This document shows, in pieces, positions 1-6,560 of a stretch of DNA of 12,795 bases. The translations under genes and the position numbers were made by a program. This DNA comes from an uncultured Collinsella sp. (GTDB lineage: Bacteria > Actinomycetota > Coriobacteriia > Coriobacteriales > Coriobacteriaceae): positions 1 to 12,795 of the forward strand of contig URUW01000030.1 in the NCBI GenBank assembly GCA_900551205.1, read 5' to 3'. Each line of letters opens with the position of its first letter. Within the stretch, counting starts at the first letter, position 1. Under the pieces are notes generated by a model, which saw only the letters and a list, made by a program, of their open reading frames with translations, made no database searches and had not been told where the DNA came from.

Positions 1-1
1 G

Positions 2-982
2 TGGGCGCTCGCCCAAGCCTTCCTGTGCGAGCAGGATGGCTGCGGCTCATGCGATAGCTGCGTGCGCGTCGCCCGCCATACGCACCCCGACGTGCACTAT
101 TACACGCCCGAGAGCGCCACGGGCTACCTTATTGCCCAGACCCGCGAGCTGCTCGATGACGTGCCGCTGGCACCCATTCGCGCCAAGGCCAAGGTCTACA
201 TCATAGACCGTGCCGAGCAACTGCGCGCCAACACCGCCAACGCACTGCTCAAGACACTCGAGGAGCCGCCCGAGGGCGTTATGTTTATCTTGCTGGGCAC
301 CTCGGCAGACGTGATGTTGCCCACTATCGTGAGCCGCTGCCAGTGCGTGCCGTTTCGGCTGGTGTCGCCCGCCGTGGCCGCGCGTGCCGTGAGTCGCGCC
401 ACCGGTCAGGACCCTGCGCGTTGCCGCATGGCCGTCGCCGTAGCGGGAAGCCCCACGCGTGGCATCGAGTTCCTCAAGAGCGCCGAGCGCCAGGATGCTC
501 GCCGCCAGATGGTCCGTGCCATCGATTCGCTCATCGCCGCCGACGAGGCCGACGTGCTCAGCCGCGCCAAGTCGCTCATCGTCGCCGTTAAGGCGCCGCT
601 CGCCGAGGTCAAGTCCACGCAGGAAAAGGTGCTCGAGCAAAATGCCGACTACCTGTCGCGTGGAGCATTGAAGCAGCTTGAGGACCGCAACAAGCGCGAA
701 CTCAACGCGCGCGAGCGTTCGGGTATCATGGAAGCGCTGGCGAGCGCGCGGACGCTCATGCGCGACGTGTTGCTGACGCTTCAGGACGAGGCAGCCGACG
801 TGGTGAACGAGGACGTGCGCGACACGATCGGTCGGCTTGCCGCCGCGACCAATGTTGCGGGTGCCACGCGGGCGCTCGAGGCAGTCGCGACCGCCGAGCG
901 CAACATCGCCAGAAACGTTACTCCCCAGCTGGCCATCGAGGTCATGCTGTTCGATATCAGGAAGGCACTGAAATGCCGTTAG
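2..982 (+). CDS. holB: DNA polymerase III subunit delta-prime (HolB), 5' end missing
   Basis: This is the clamp-loader delta-prime subunit, an AAA+ family protein that works with delta and tau/gamma to load the sliding clamp at replication forks. The reading frame is open from base 2, so the start and the P-loop region lie upstream; 326 residues are visible. Near the start, four cysteines (residues 9, 14, 17 and 20 of the visible part, C-x4-C-x2-C-x2-C) form the zinc-binding module typical of DnaX/HolB. Next come the stretches VYIIDRAEQL, NALLKTLEEPP (Walker B/DNA-polymerase III signature region) and TIVSRCQC (the SRC motif that supplies the arginine finger). The C-terminal collar domain is helical and poorly conserved. 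Its last 10 bases overlap the start of ricT; holB next to ricT/yaaT is also the order in Bacillus. An internal GTG at 62 would omit the zinc module and is not the real start. Confidence 0.93.
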   Translation, partial: WALAQAFLCEQDGCGSCDSCVRVARHTHPDVHYYTPESATGYLIAQTRELLDDVPLAPIRAKAKVYIIDRAEQLRANTANALLKTLEEPPEGVMFILLGTSADVMLPTIVSRCQCVPFRLVSPAVAARAVSRATGQDPARCRMAVAVAGSPTRGIEFLKSAERQDARRQMVRAIDSLIAADEADVLSRAKSLIVAVKAPLAEVKSTQEKVLEQNADYLSRGALKQLEDRNKRELNARERSGIMEALASARTLMRDVLLTLQDEAADVVNEDVRDTIGRLAAATNVAGATRALEAVATAERNIARNVTPQLAIEVMLFDIRKALKCR

Positions 983-2673
983 TCGTACCCGTTAAGTTTA
1001 CCTACGCCTCGCGCGACCTGTGGTTCGATCCGCAGGATTTGGATATCCTCGAGGCCGATTATGCCATTTGCTCCACCGAGCGCGGAACCGAGATCGGCCT
1101 GGTCACGGCCGATCCCTTCGAGGTGCCGCAAGACGAGATCGGTCAGCCGCTCAAGCCCGTGCTGCGCGTGGCGAGCGACATCGACCTGCAGCTTGCCGAC
1201 GACCTGGCCATCCAGGGCGACGAGGCCATGGTCGACTTCCGCGGCCTGGTCAAGGAGCTCGACCTCGAGATGAAGCCGGTCGGCGTCGAGTACCTGTTTG
1301 GCGGCGAGAAGGCCGTGTTCTACTTTGCGGCCGAGGAGCGCGTCGATTTTCGTCAGCTCGTCAAGGACCTGTCCTCGACGCTGCACATTCGCGTCGACAT
1401 GCGCCAGATCGGCGTGCGCGACGAGACCCGCCTGGTGGGCGGCTATGCCCAATGCGGACAGGAGCTCTGCTGCACGCGCTTTGGCGGACAGTTTGAGCCC
1501 GTCTCGATCCGCATGGCAAAAGAGCAGGACCTACCGCTCAACTCGTCCAAGATCAGCGGCGTTTGCGGCCGCCTGATGTGCTGCCTGCGCTATGAGTTCG
1601 AGGCCTACAAGGACTTTAAGAGCCGTGCGCCCAAAAAGAAGACGCTCATCGATACGCCGCTCGGCAAGGCGCGTATCCAGGAATATGACACGCCGCGCGA
1701 GCAGCTGGTGTTGCGTCTGGAGAACGGCAAGGTCTTTAAGGTCAACTTGGCCGATATGACGTGCTCTGAGGGCTGCAAAAAGAAGGCCGCCGAGCAGGGC
1801 TGTAACTGCCGCCCCGACTGCGTGACGCGTGACGTGCTCGAGCGCATCGAGTCGCCCGAGATGCGCCTGGCGCTTATGGAGCTCGACCGCGAGAACGGCG
1901 TCGACGTGGGCGATGGCCTGTCGAGCGCCGACCGTCTGGCGGGGACGACGTTGCCCAAGCGCCGCCGTCGCGATGCGGACGCCGATACCCGTGCCGGTCA
2001 GGGTCAGGGCGAGGGTCGTGGCCGCGGAAAGGGCCGTGGCAATGCCGCAACGCCTGAGGCCGAGGAGGCCGCCGGTGGCCGTCGTCGTCGCAAGCGCGCG
2101 GGCTCGGGTGATGCTACCGAGGCTGCAGCCGCGGGCAAGAACGCCTCTCGCGAGCGCGAGGTTCAGCAACCCCAGCAGCAGAATCGCGGCGGTGGCATGA
2201 ACCCCACACGTCGCCGCCGCCGTCATCTGTCGAGCGAGGAGCGCGAGGACGCCTTCCGCGCCGCAGCTGCTCGCGAGGCCGGTGCCGCTTCCAAGGGTCC
2301 CTCGGCCTCCGATGCGCCTGTCGACAAGGGCGGCAAGCCGCGTGGCGAGGAGGAGCGCGCACCGCGTCCTCGTCGTCGCCATTACTCGGGCACGCAGCAG
2401 AAGCCTTCGGTTCCTTCCGTTGCCGATCAGGTTTCGGATGGCGAAGTCAAGGTCACGCGCCGTCGTCCCGGCGATGGCGGAGGGGCTGCCGCCAAGGCTT
2501 CGCGCGGCGGTACTCGCGACGAGCGCGAACCGCGTGAGGATCGCGGTGGCGAGGGTTCGGCCGATCAGGGCCAGAAACGCCGTCGCCGTCGCCGTTCCCG
2601 CAAGCCGCGCCAGGATGGTGGCGAGGGCTCGACCCCGTCTTCGTCTGCACCACAACCGCCCGCCGGCGAATAA
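973..2673 (+). CDS. ricT: PSP1-domain protein RicT (YaaT family) with long basic disordered C-terminal tail
   Basis: This is a 566-residue homolog of RicT/YaaT, which in Bacillus joins RicA and RicF in an iron-sulfur-binding complex affecting RNase Y-dependent mRNA processing, competence and sporulation. Residues 1-262 match the family: the PSP1 core includes YAQCGQELCCTRFGG (Cys161, 166, 167) and SGVCGRLMCCLRYE (Cys198, 203, 204). A second cysteine cluster (264, 268, 277, 279, 283) follows. From about residue 325 the protein becomes low-complexity, rich in Arg, Gly, Ala, Glu and Gln, with basic blocks at 330-333, 370-375, 413-417, 467-469 and 536-547. Ordinary RicT proteins are about 270-300 residues, so the tail nearly doubles the length. 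The start at 973 has AGGAAGG 7 bases upstream and overlaps holB by 10 bases, suggesting translational coupling. No RicA or RicF gene is in the window. The family call is firm; an RNA-binding role for the tail is inference. Confidence 0.92.
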   Translation: MPLVVPVKFTYASRDLWFDPQDLDILEADYAICSTERGTEIGLVTADPFEVPQDEIGQPLKPVLRVASDIDLQLADDLAIQGDEAMVDFRGLVKELDLEMKPVGVEYLFGGEKAVFYFAAEERVDFRQLVKDLSSTLHIRVDMRQIGVRDETRLVGGYAQCGQELCCTRFGGQFEPVSIRMAKEQDLPLNSSKISGVCGRLMCCLRYEFEAYKDFKSRAPKKKTLIDTPLGKARIQEYDTPREQLVLRLENGKVFKVNLADMTCSEGCKKKAAEQGCNCRPDCVTRDVLERIESPEMRLALMELDRENGVDVGDGLSSADRLAGTTLPKRRRRDADADTRAGQGQGEGRGRGKGRGNAATPEAEEAAGGRRRRKRAGSGDATEAAAAGKNASREREVQQPQQQNRGGGMNPTRRRRRHLSSEEREDAFRAAAAREAGAASKGPSASDAPVDKGGKPRGEEERAPRPRRRHYSGTQQKPSVPSVADQVSDGEVKVTRRRPGDGGGAAAKASRGGTRDEREPREDRGGEGSADQGQKRRRRRRSRKPRQDGGEGSTPSSSAPQPPAGE

Positions 2674-2678
2674 CGCCC

Positions 2679-2718
2679 GCGAGCGGATTTAGCTCGCCTT
2701 GCCCCGAGCGCATCGGGG
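2679..2718 (+). other. Two tandem hairpins between ricT and comF
   Basis: GCGAGC (2679-2684) pairs with GCTCGC (2692-2697), and CCCCGA (2702-2707) pairs with TCGGGG (2713-2718). Neither is followed by a T-run, so neither looks like a standard intrinsic terminator. They may slow or end ricT transcription or be mRNA 3'-end structures. TATCAT at 2719-2724 could be a -10 element for comF, but no convincing -35 goes with it. Confidence 0.4.
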
Positions 2719-2736
2719 TATCATAGCGCTGAATCA

Positions 2737-2772
2737 ACAACCCTCCCTGCGACCGAACGTAGGGAGGGTTGT
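2737..2772 (+). promoter_or_regulatory. Hairpin sequestering the comF ribosome binding site
   Basis: ACAACCCTCCCTGCG (2737-2751) pairs with CGTAGGGAGGGTTGT (2758-2772) over 15 base pairs with one G-U wobble and a 6-base loop. The 3' arm contains AGGGAGGG (2761-2768), the only good Shine-Dalgarno sequence for comF, 7 bases before its TTG start at 2776. Translation should therefore be low unless the stem is opened by a ribosome, RNA-binding protein, antisense RNA or other factor. The absence of a following T-run argues against a terminator. The pairing is read directly; the regulatory role is inference. Confidence 0.55.
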
Positions 2773-2775
2773 GTC

Positions 2776-3582
2776 TTGAAGAGCCATCTGAACATATTGA
2801 GCCGTCTGCAGGGTGCCGGCGCCCTACCGTTTGCGGACGAATTGCTACCGTTTGCCGAACGGGTGGCACGCGAGGCGCTCGAGGCATTGTCGCCAACACG
2901 ATGTGCCGGCTGCGAGCGCGCCGATGCGCTTATTTGCCAAGACTGTCTGGCCGCGCTCACGCTCATCGACCCATGTCATAGCTGTACCCGATGCGGCGCC
3001 CCGTTTGGGGATTTGCTGTGCACTGAGTGTTCGGTCGAGGGCACGTCCTCGGCAATGGCGGAGGCGCTCGACCGCTGCCTGGCGTGCGCCGTCTATGCGC
3101 ATCCGCTGCCGCGCATCATTAAAGCGTACAAGGACGCGGGCGAGCGACGCCTGGCGCCGTATCTGGCGGAGCTGCTCTACGACACCGCCCTGCATGCCCA
3201 GGTCGTAGCGCCCGATCGCTTAGGAGGTGTGCTGTCCGGTGCGGATGCGGTGGTGTTTGTGCCTGCGACGGCGGCAGCGTTTCGGCGGCGCGGTTTTGAT
3301 CATATGGAGGCCATTGCGCGCCCATTTTGCGAGCTGTCGGGTGTTCCTCTGCTCGATGCCCTCGTCAAGTACGGGCATGGCGACCAGCGCGAACTCGGTC
3401 GTGAGGAGCGTCGCGAGCGTGCCCAAGGCATGTACGAGACGGTTGAGGACGTGCACGGCCGCCGCCTACTGCTTATCGATGACGTTATCACCACGGGCGC
3501 GACCATGGCAGCAGCCTCGGCGGAGCTCAAGCGTGCCGGCGCTGCGGCAGTCGATGGCCTTGCTATCGCACGTGTTTGGTAG
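2776..3582 (+). CDS. comF: ComF family protein (phosphoribosyltransferase-like, competence)
   Basis: This is a 268-residue ComF/ComFC protein. The family is required for uptake or handling of single-stranded DNA in natural transformation and is also found in non-competent bacteria; it acts in the cytoplasm. The N-terminus carries cysteine pairs that would bind zinc (C43/C46, C54/C57, C67/C70/C73, C82/C85, then C101/C104). The C-terminal phosphoribosyltransferase fold shows RRGFDHME (171-178) and the PRPP-binding loop LLLIDDVITTGATM (231-244). The length is typical to slightly long. The TTG start is chosen because AGGGAGGG lies 7 bases upstream and no ATG or GTG fits before the zinc finger; TTG plus a sequestered ribosome binding site implies weak or controlled expression. 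In Firmicutes comF often sits beside hpf; here hpf lies 3.2 kb downstream. Confidence 0.9.
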   Translation: MKSHLNILSRLQGAGALPFADELLPFAERVAREALEALSPTRCAGCERADALICQDCLAALTLIDPCHSCTRCGAPFGDLLCTECSVEGTSSAMAEALDRCLACAVYAHPLPRIIKAYKDAGERRLAPYLAELLYDTALHAQVVAPDRLGGVLSGADAVVFVPATAAAFRRRGFDHMEAIARPFCELSGVPLLDALVKYGHGDQRELGREERRERAQGMYETVEDVHGRRLLLIDDVITTGATMAAASAELKRAGAAAVDGLAIARVW

Positions 3583-3592
3583 GGGTGGTTTT

Positions 3593-4702
3593 GTGGCAGT
3601 GAAGATTGAGCGGCGCAACGAGCCGACAGGCGAACAGCTGGCGGCTTCCGTAATCCTAACAGGCGCTTCAGCGCTGCGCATGATGCGCGCCGAGCGCCGG
3701 CAGATGGGCTATATCAGCTGGAAGGACCTTGAGCCCGATGAAGAGCGCCGCGTGCTGCGCACGTCGTCGCCCTCGACCGAGGATATCTATCTTCCCGACT
3801 TGGTGCGAATTGGAGCCAAAAGTGGCGAGGTGCAAGAAGATCTGTGCTTGCTGGTGGGATCTGCGGCGCAGCGCCGCCGCATGCCTGGCGTAGGCTGGTC
3901 CGTGTGTTCCAGGTTGCCCGCAGGCTCGATTCTAGAGGTGGAACCGGGGGTGTACAGCCTATCTCCCGAGGCCCTTTGTGTTGCCGTTGCGCGCGAGGTC
4001 GGCTGCATCCAGGCGTTTGCCCTGGCCCAGGAGCTGTGCTCCAAGATTTCACTGAGCGATCGCGGGAAGTATCTGCCTCCCTACACCTCGCCTGTTACGA
4101 ATAAACTTGCAAAGGACAAGGACCAGCCAGCAGACGTGGGCTACTTTGAAGTCGAGCCGGTGCTGATGCCCGATCGTCTGGCAGATTATCTCGCGGTATA
4201 CAAGGGGAACACGGCCAAACAACTGCAGCGTCTGTGTCCCTATCTTTCGGAAAACCTGCGCTCACCCATGGAGTGCATCATGCTCGCTTTGTTTTCGCTT
4301 CCGTTTTCCTATGGCGGTTTTGCCTGCGGTCCCTTTAAGACCGACTACAAGATCGAGTTCGATGACCGCGCGCAGGCAATCTCGGGGATGCCTCATGCAG
4401 TTTGCGATGCGTATCAAGAGGCAGCCCGGTTTGACCTGGAATACAACGGTGAGCTGGGCCATTCGTCTCGCGGTGGGCGCATTCACGACGAAAAGCGTAA
4501 TACGGGCTTTATAGCTATGGGGATCGAGGTCGCAACGGTCAATAACGAGATGCTCTGCGACATGGAGGCGATGGAGGCACTCGCATGGCGCATATACCAA
4601 CGCATGGGCAAGCGGTACCAAAACCGCGTGGAGGCTCGTCGGAAGAAGCAAGACGCGCTGCTGAATACGCTCCGAGCATGTTTTGGGCTTAAGCCAGCAT
4701 AG
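3593..4702 (+). CDS. Uncharacterized protein with restriction-endonuclease-like (DUF559/VSR-like) C-terminal region
   Basis: This 369-residue protein resembles, from memory, a family of hypothetical proteins multiplied in Coriobacteriia: an N-terminal part reminiscent of AbiEi-type antitoxin domains and a C-terminal nuclease-like fold. Visible landmarks are the YSLSPEALCVAVAREVG block (121-137), SPMECIMLALFSLPFSYGGF (225-244), then RFDLEYNGELGHSSRGG (279-295) and KRNTGFIAMGIEVATV (301-316). The conserved Glu228, Asp281, Glu283 and Asp299 fit a PD-(D/E)XK-like active site, but this is inference. The GTG start at 3593 lies 4 bases after AGGGGTGG; GTG at 3599 (10-base spacer) is an alternative. 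It follows comF by 10 bases and may be cotranscribed with it. The open frame extends upstream into comF, but that part is a shadow. No signal peptide or membrane segment is evident. Function is unknown; foreign-DNA defence or DNA processing are both possible. Confidence 0.75.
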   Translation: MAVKIERRNEPTGEQLAASVILTGASALRMMRAERRQMGYISWKDLEPDEERRVLRTSSPSTEDIYLPDLVRIGAKSGEVQEDLCLLVGSAAQRRRMPGVGWSVCSRLPAGSILEVEPGVYSLSPEALCVAVAREVGCIQAFALAQELCSKISLSDRGKYLPPYTSPVTNKLAKDKDQPADVGYFEVEPVLMPDRLADYLAVYKGNTAKQLQRLCPYLSENLRSPMECIMLALFSLPFSYGGFACGPFKTDYKIEFDDRAQAISGMPHAVCDAYQEAARFDLEYNGELGHSSRGGRIHDEKRNTGFIAMGIEVATVNNEMLCDMEAMEALAWRIYQRMGKRYQNRVEARRKKQDALLNTLRACFGLKPA

Positions 4703-4737
4703 ATGTTGGTTTTGAGAGGGGGTCTGTTTATAGGTGC

Positions 4738-4954
4738 TGTGCAAAAAGTGGCAAAAATGAGTACTGATACAAAATTAGTAACAGCAAAATCTGATATTTG
4801 CGGATCGAGAAACGGTAAAAATCGCGAAGATAATAAACAAATGTGGGAAATCAAGGCGCTAAGCAGGGCTAAATGAGCTCGAAACCGGCTCACGAGGTGG
4901 AAAATCGCTGCTACTAAATTGGTAACAGTACTCATATTTGCCGTTTTTTGCACA
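4738..4954. repeat. 217-bp MITE-like element with 49-bp imperfect terminal inverted repeats
   Basis: The left arm 4738-4786 (begins TGTGCAAAAAGTGGCAAAAA) and the reverse complement of the right arm 4906-4954 (begins TGTGCAAAAAACGGCAAATA) match at 41 of 49 positions without gaps. Weaker similarity continues about 15 bases outward (GTTTATAGGTGC against GTTTTAGGGGCCG). The 119-base interior is A+T-rich compared with the neighbouring genes and holds no convincing gene. The shape fits a non-autonomous miniature transposable element or a long mRNA hairpin. No clear target-site duplication is visible. The inverted repeat is certain; mobility is inference. Confidence 0.7.
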
Positions 4955-4973
4955 CGGCCCCTAAAACGGGCGT

Positions 4974-5001
4974 CTCGAGGCTCCCCATAGGGGGCGACGA
5001 G
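4974..5001 (+). other. Hairpin with tandem A-G/G-A internal loop
   Basis: CTCG-AG-GCTCCC, loop CATA, GGGGGC-GA-CGAG forms a 10-base-pair stem interrupted by an AG/GA pair that could form tandem sheared G-A pairs. No T-run follows on the + strand, so a standard terminator is unlikely. It lies between the inverted-repeat element and the promoter at 5074-5102. Nothing else is recognized in 5002-5073. Confidence 0.4.
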
Positions 5002-5073
5002 CTCAATCTGGCCACGCGCAGCCCGTCCTGACCTGCGAAATCTGTACTCGCGATGCGAATGACGCCCCTAACC

Positions 5074-5102
5074 TTAAACTTTAGCTTGAACTTAGCTATA
5101 AT
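5074..5102 (+). promoter_or_regulatory. Sigma-70-type promoter (TTAAAC, 17-base spacer, TATAAT)
   Basis: A perfect TATAAT -10 element (5097-5102) lies 17 bases after TTAAAC (5074-5079), a weak -35 with the TT start kept. The surrounding stretch is A+T-rich in an otherwise G+C-rich region. Transcription would begin near 5109. It would drive the structured RNA region and, unless this terminates, the lipoprotein gene. Confidence 0.6.
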
Positions 5103-5108
5103 GCGCTA

Positions 5109-5430
5109 CGTTCCTACCAGGCTGTGGTTGCGGACGGACGAAATGCCCGTCCTAGTCCAAGACAGACGCGGTCAAAGGGATCCACGTAAGCGACCGCGTG
5201 CGCGCGGCGCGATCATGGCGCGTCCTAGATGTAAGCCGCACCGTCCGTTCTACTTTCTTTGGGGCAATACCGCCTCGCGGGCGAGCGGGCCAGTCGTGAG
5301 GGTGGCTGCGGCCTCCCGAGCAAACACCCCGGTGCGCAAGTGTGGGGTCAAATACCAGGTCAGCTGGTGGGAACAACCCGATATTCCGCGCAACGCACGG
5401 ATCGTATACGACACAGAAGGCAGGGTAGTG
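5109..5430 (+). ncRNA. Candidate structured RNA / long leader, possibly raiA motif RNA
   Basis: About 320 bases without a credible gene follow the TATAAT promoter and can form many G+C-rich helices. Local hairpins are 5132-5140 with 5148-5158 (9 base pairs, TA bulge), 5166-5173 with 5192-5199 (8 perfect), 5270-5288 (CTCG/CGAG core) and ACCAG 5354-5358 with CTGGT 5364-5368. A 3' domain is closed by GTCGT 5293-5297 and ACGAC 5408-5412, with GTGCG 5332-5336 pairing CGCAC 5394-5398 and ACCCC 5326-5330 pairing GGGGT 5344-5348; these last two interleave, as a pseudoknot would. CGGACGG (5131-5137) could instead pair with CCGTCCG (5241-5247). The raiA RNA motif is known in Firmicutes and Actinobacteria near raiA/hpf and comFC; this region lies between those genes. 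I could not match its consensus from memory. A leader or riboswitch for the lipoprotein gene is the main alternative. Both ends are estimated. Confidence 0.5.
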
Positions 5431-5433
5431 GAC

Positions 5434-6459
5434 ATGGTGAGGGGCAGCTTGATGCACGCGGCTCGGTTAGGTGCTGGGACCGCAGCGGTCATTGCCGTTT
5501 TGGGCCTGAGCGGATGCGCGTTCAACCCGCTGTCTACGTTCACGACTCCCACGATCGACCAGATCGAGTACGAGACCGTCACGCCGGCGGTGTCGGACGA
5601 TGCCCTGGTCACTCCCGGAACCCTGACGGTCGCCCTCGATACTTCCGATGCGCCGCAGGCAATGCAGGGCGCCGACGGCGAGCTTACGGGGTATGCAGTC
5701 GATGCTGCCCGCGCCCTCGCAAGCCGCATGGGCCTTAAGGTCGCCTTTGTCGATGCGTCCTCGGCAGGTTCCGCGCTCGGCGACAAAAAGGCTGATATCT
5801 TTATCGGCGAGATCAACTCCACGGACGGGGACGTTAGCTCGCTCGGCACCTGCCTGTACGATGCCGCTTCCGTGTTCGGTAAAACCAGCGATGGTGGGTC
5901 GCTAAGCGTTTCCACCGATACCCTTAACACGTCTACTCTGGGTGTCCAGATGTCCTCGGCCTCGCAGGAGGCGCTTGCTAAGCAGAGCATCACCGCCAAC
6001 CAAAAGACCTACTCCAACATCAACGAGTGCTTTGAGGCGCTCGAGTCTGGCGAGGTCGACTATGTGATCTGCGACTCCACAGCCGGCGGCTATCTTGCAC
6101 GCCTGATGAGCGAGGTCTCCTATGTCGGTGCGCTCGAGGCGCCCTCGACGCTTGGTGTTGCGGGCCTCTCGTCCAATGACGAACTGTGCCGTGCCGTGAG
6201 TGATGCCCTCGACGACATCACGGTCGACGGCACGCTCGAGGCGGTTCACTGCGTCTGGTACGGCCAGATTCCCTACGACCTCACCACTAAGACGGTTTCG
6301 GGCGCTAACGTGCAGCCGGGCGACTCTGAGTCCAGTGAGACCACGTCCTCCGGCAGCGAGTCCTCCGATTCCAACAATGAGACCGCATCCTCCGAGGACA
6401 AATCGTCCAGCCAGGAAGGCACCATCACTGACGACGACATTAACAAACTTAATAGCTAG
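5434..6459 (+). CDS. Orphan extracellular solute-binding lipoprotein (SBP family 3-like)
   Basis: This 341-residue secreted lipoprotein has a positively charged N-terminus, hydrophobic stretch LGAGTAAVIAVLGLSGC and lipobox LSGC, so Cys28 would be lipidated. Residues 62-285 resemble family 3 periplasmic binding proteins (amino-acid or opine type): GTLTVALDTSDAPQ, ELTGYAVDAARALASRMGLKV, KKADIFIGEI and the inter-lobe region GEVDYVICDSTAGGYL. The last 50 residues are Ser/Asp/Glu/Thr-rich, probably a flexible tail. Two starts are possible: ATG 5434 (AGGG 8 bases upstream) and ATG 5452 (GAGG 9 bases upstream); both keep the signal sequence, and 5452 has the better Shine-Dalgarno. The frame extends further upstream to 5053, but that part is not protein-like. 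No permease or ATPase is adjacent, so it may be a sensor, scavenger or partner of a distant ABC transporter. A strong terminator follows. Confidence 0.85.
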   Translation: MVRGSLMHAARLGAGTAAVIAVLGLSGCAFNPLSTFTTPTIDQIEYETVTPAVSDDALVTPGTLTVALDTSDAPQAMQGADGELTGYAVDAARALASRMGLKVAFVDASSAGSALGDKKADIFIGEINSTDGDVSSLGTCLYDAASVFGKTSDGGSLSVSTDTLNTSTLGVQMSSASQEALAKQSITANQKTYSNINECFEALESGEVDYVICDSTAGGYLARLMSEVSYVGALEAPSTLGVAGLSSNDELCRAVSDALDDITVDGTLEAVHCVWYGQIPYDLTTKTVSGANVQPGDSESSETTSSGSESSDSNNETASSEDKSSSQEGTITDDDINKLNS

Positions 6460-6473
6460 TTATTGCTAGGGGT

Positions 6474-6502
6474 GGTGTCTCCTATACGTTGGAAAGGACA
6501 CC
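6474..6502 (+). other. Hairpin after the lipoprotein gene
   Basis: GGTGTC (6474-6479) pairs with GACACC (6497-6502), and the adjacent TCC (6480-6482) can pair with GGA (6491-6493). No T-run follows. It probably forms part of the mRNA 3' end just before the terminator at 6526-6560. Confidence 0.4.
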
Positions 6503-6525
6503 TCTTCACGGTTTCAACACGCACT

Positions 6526-6560
6526 GCCGGGTTTCCCCAATAGGGGAGCCCGGCTTTTTT
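6526..6560 (+). terminator. Rho-independent terminator of the lipoprotein gene
   Basis: GCCGGG (6526-6531) pairs with CCCGGC (6549-6554). Inside, CCCC and GGGG pair around an AATA loop. TTTTTT follows at 6555-6560. This isolates the lipoprotein transcript from hpf. Confidence 0.92.

Noticed and set aside
1531..2655. 374-codon minus-strand frame opposite ricT
   Set aside because: It mirrors the repetitive Arg/Gly/Ala tail of ricT and yields a Leu/Ala/Thr-rich sequence without domains.
2761..2772. Terminator for ricT at the comF hairpin
   Set aside because: No T-run follows the stem, and its 3' arm is needed as the comF ribosome binding site.
3227..3592. Upstream extension of the nuclease-like gene into comF
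   Set aside because: The frame is merely open opposite comF codons; GTG at 3593 or 3599 has a nearby ribosome binding site.
4483..4953. 156-codon minus-strand frame running from the right inverted-repeat arm
   Set aside because: It crosses the whole repeat element and then runs antisense to the nuclease-like gene, with no recognizable domain; probably chance.
5349..5390. Resemblance of ATACCAGGTCAG to the SRP RNA signature
   Set aside because: The essential GGAAGGAAGCAGCC part and the long closing helix of 4.5S RNA are missing.
5109..5430. RNase P RNA, tmRNA or a common riboswitch in the structured region
   Set aside because: None of their conserved motifs that I can recall (for example GAGGAAAGTCC, a tmRNA tRNA-like end, cobalamin, TPP or FMN boxes) is present on either strand.
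5053..5433. In-frame upstream extension of the lipoprotein gene by 127 codons
   Set aside because: It starts before the TATAAT promoter's transcript, would place the lipobox far inside the protein, and its composition is not protein-like.
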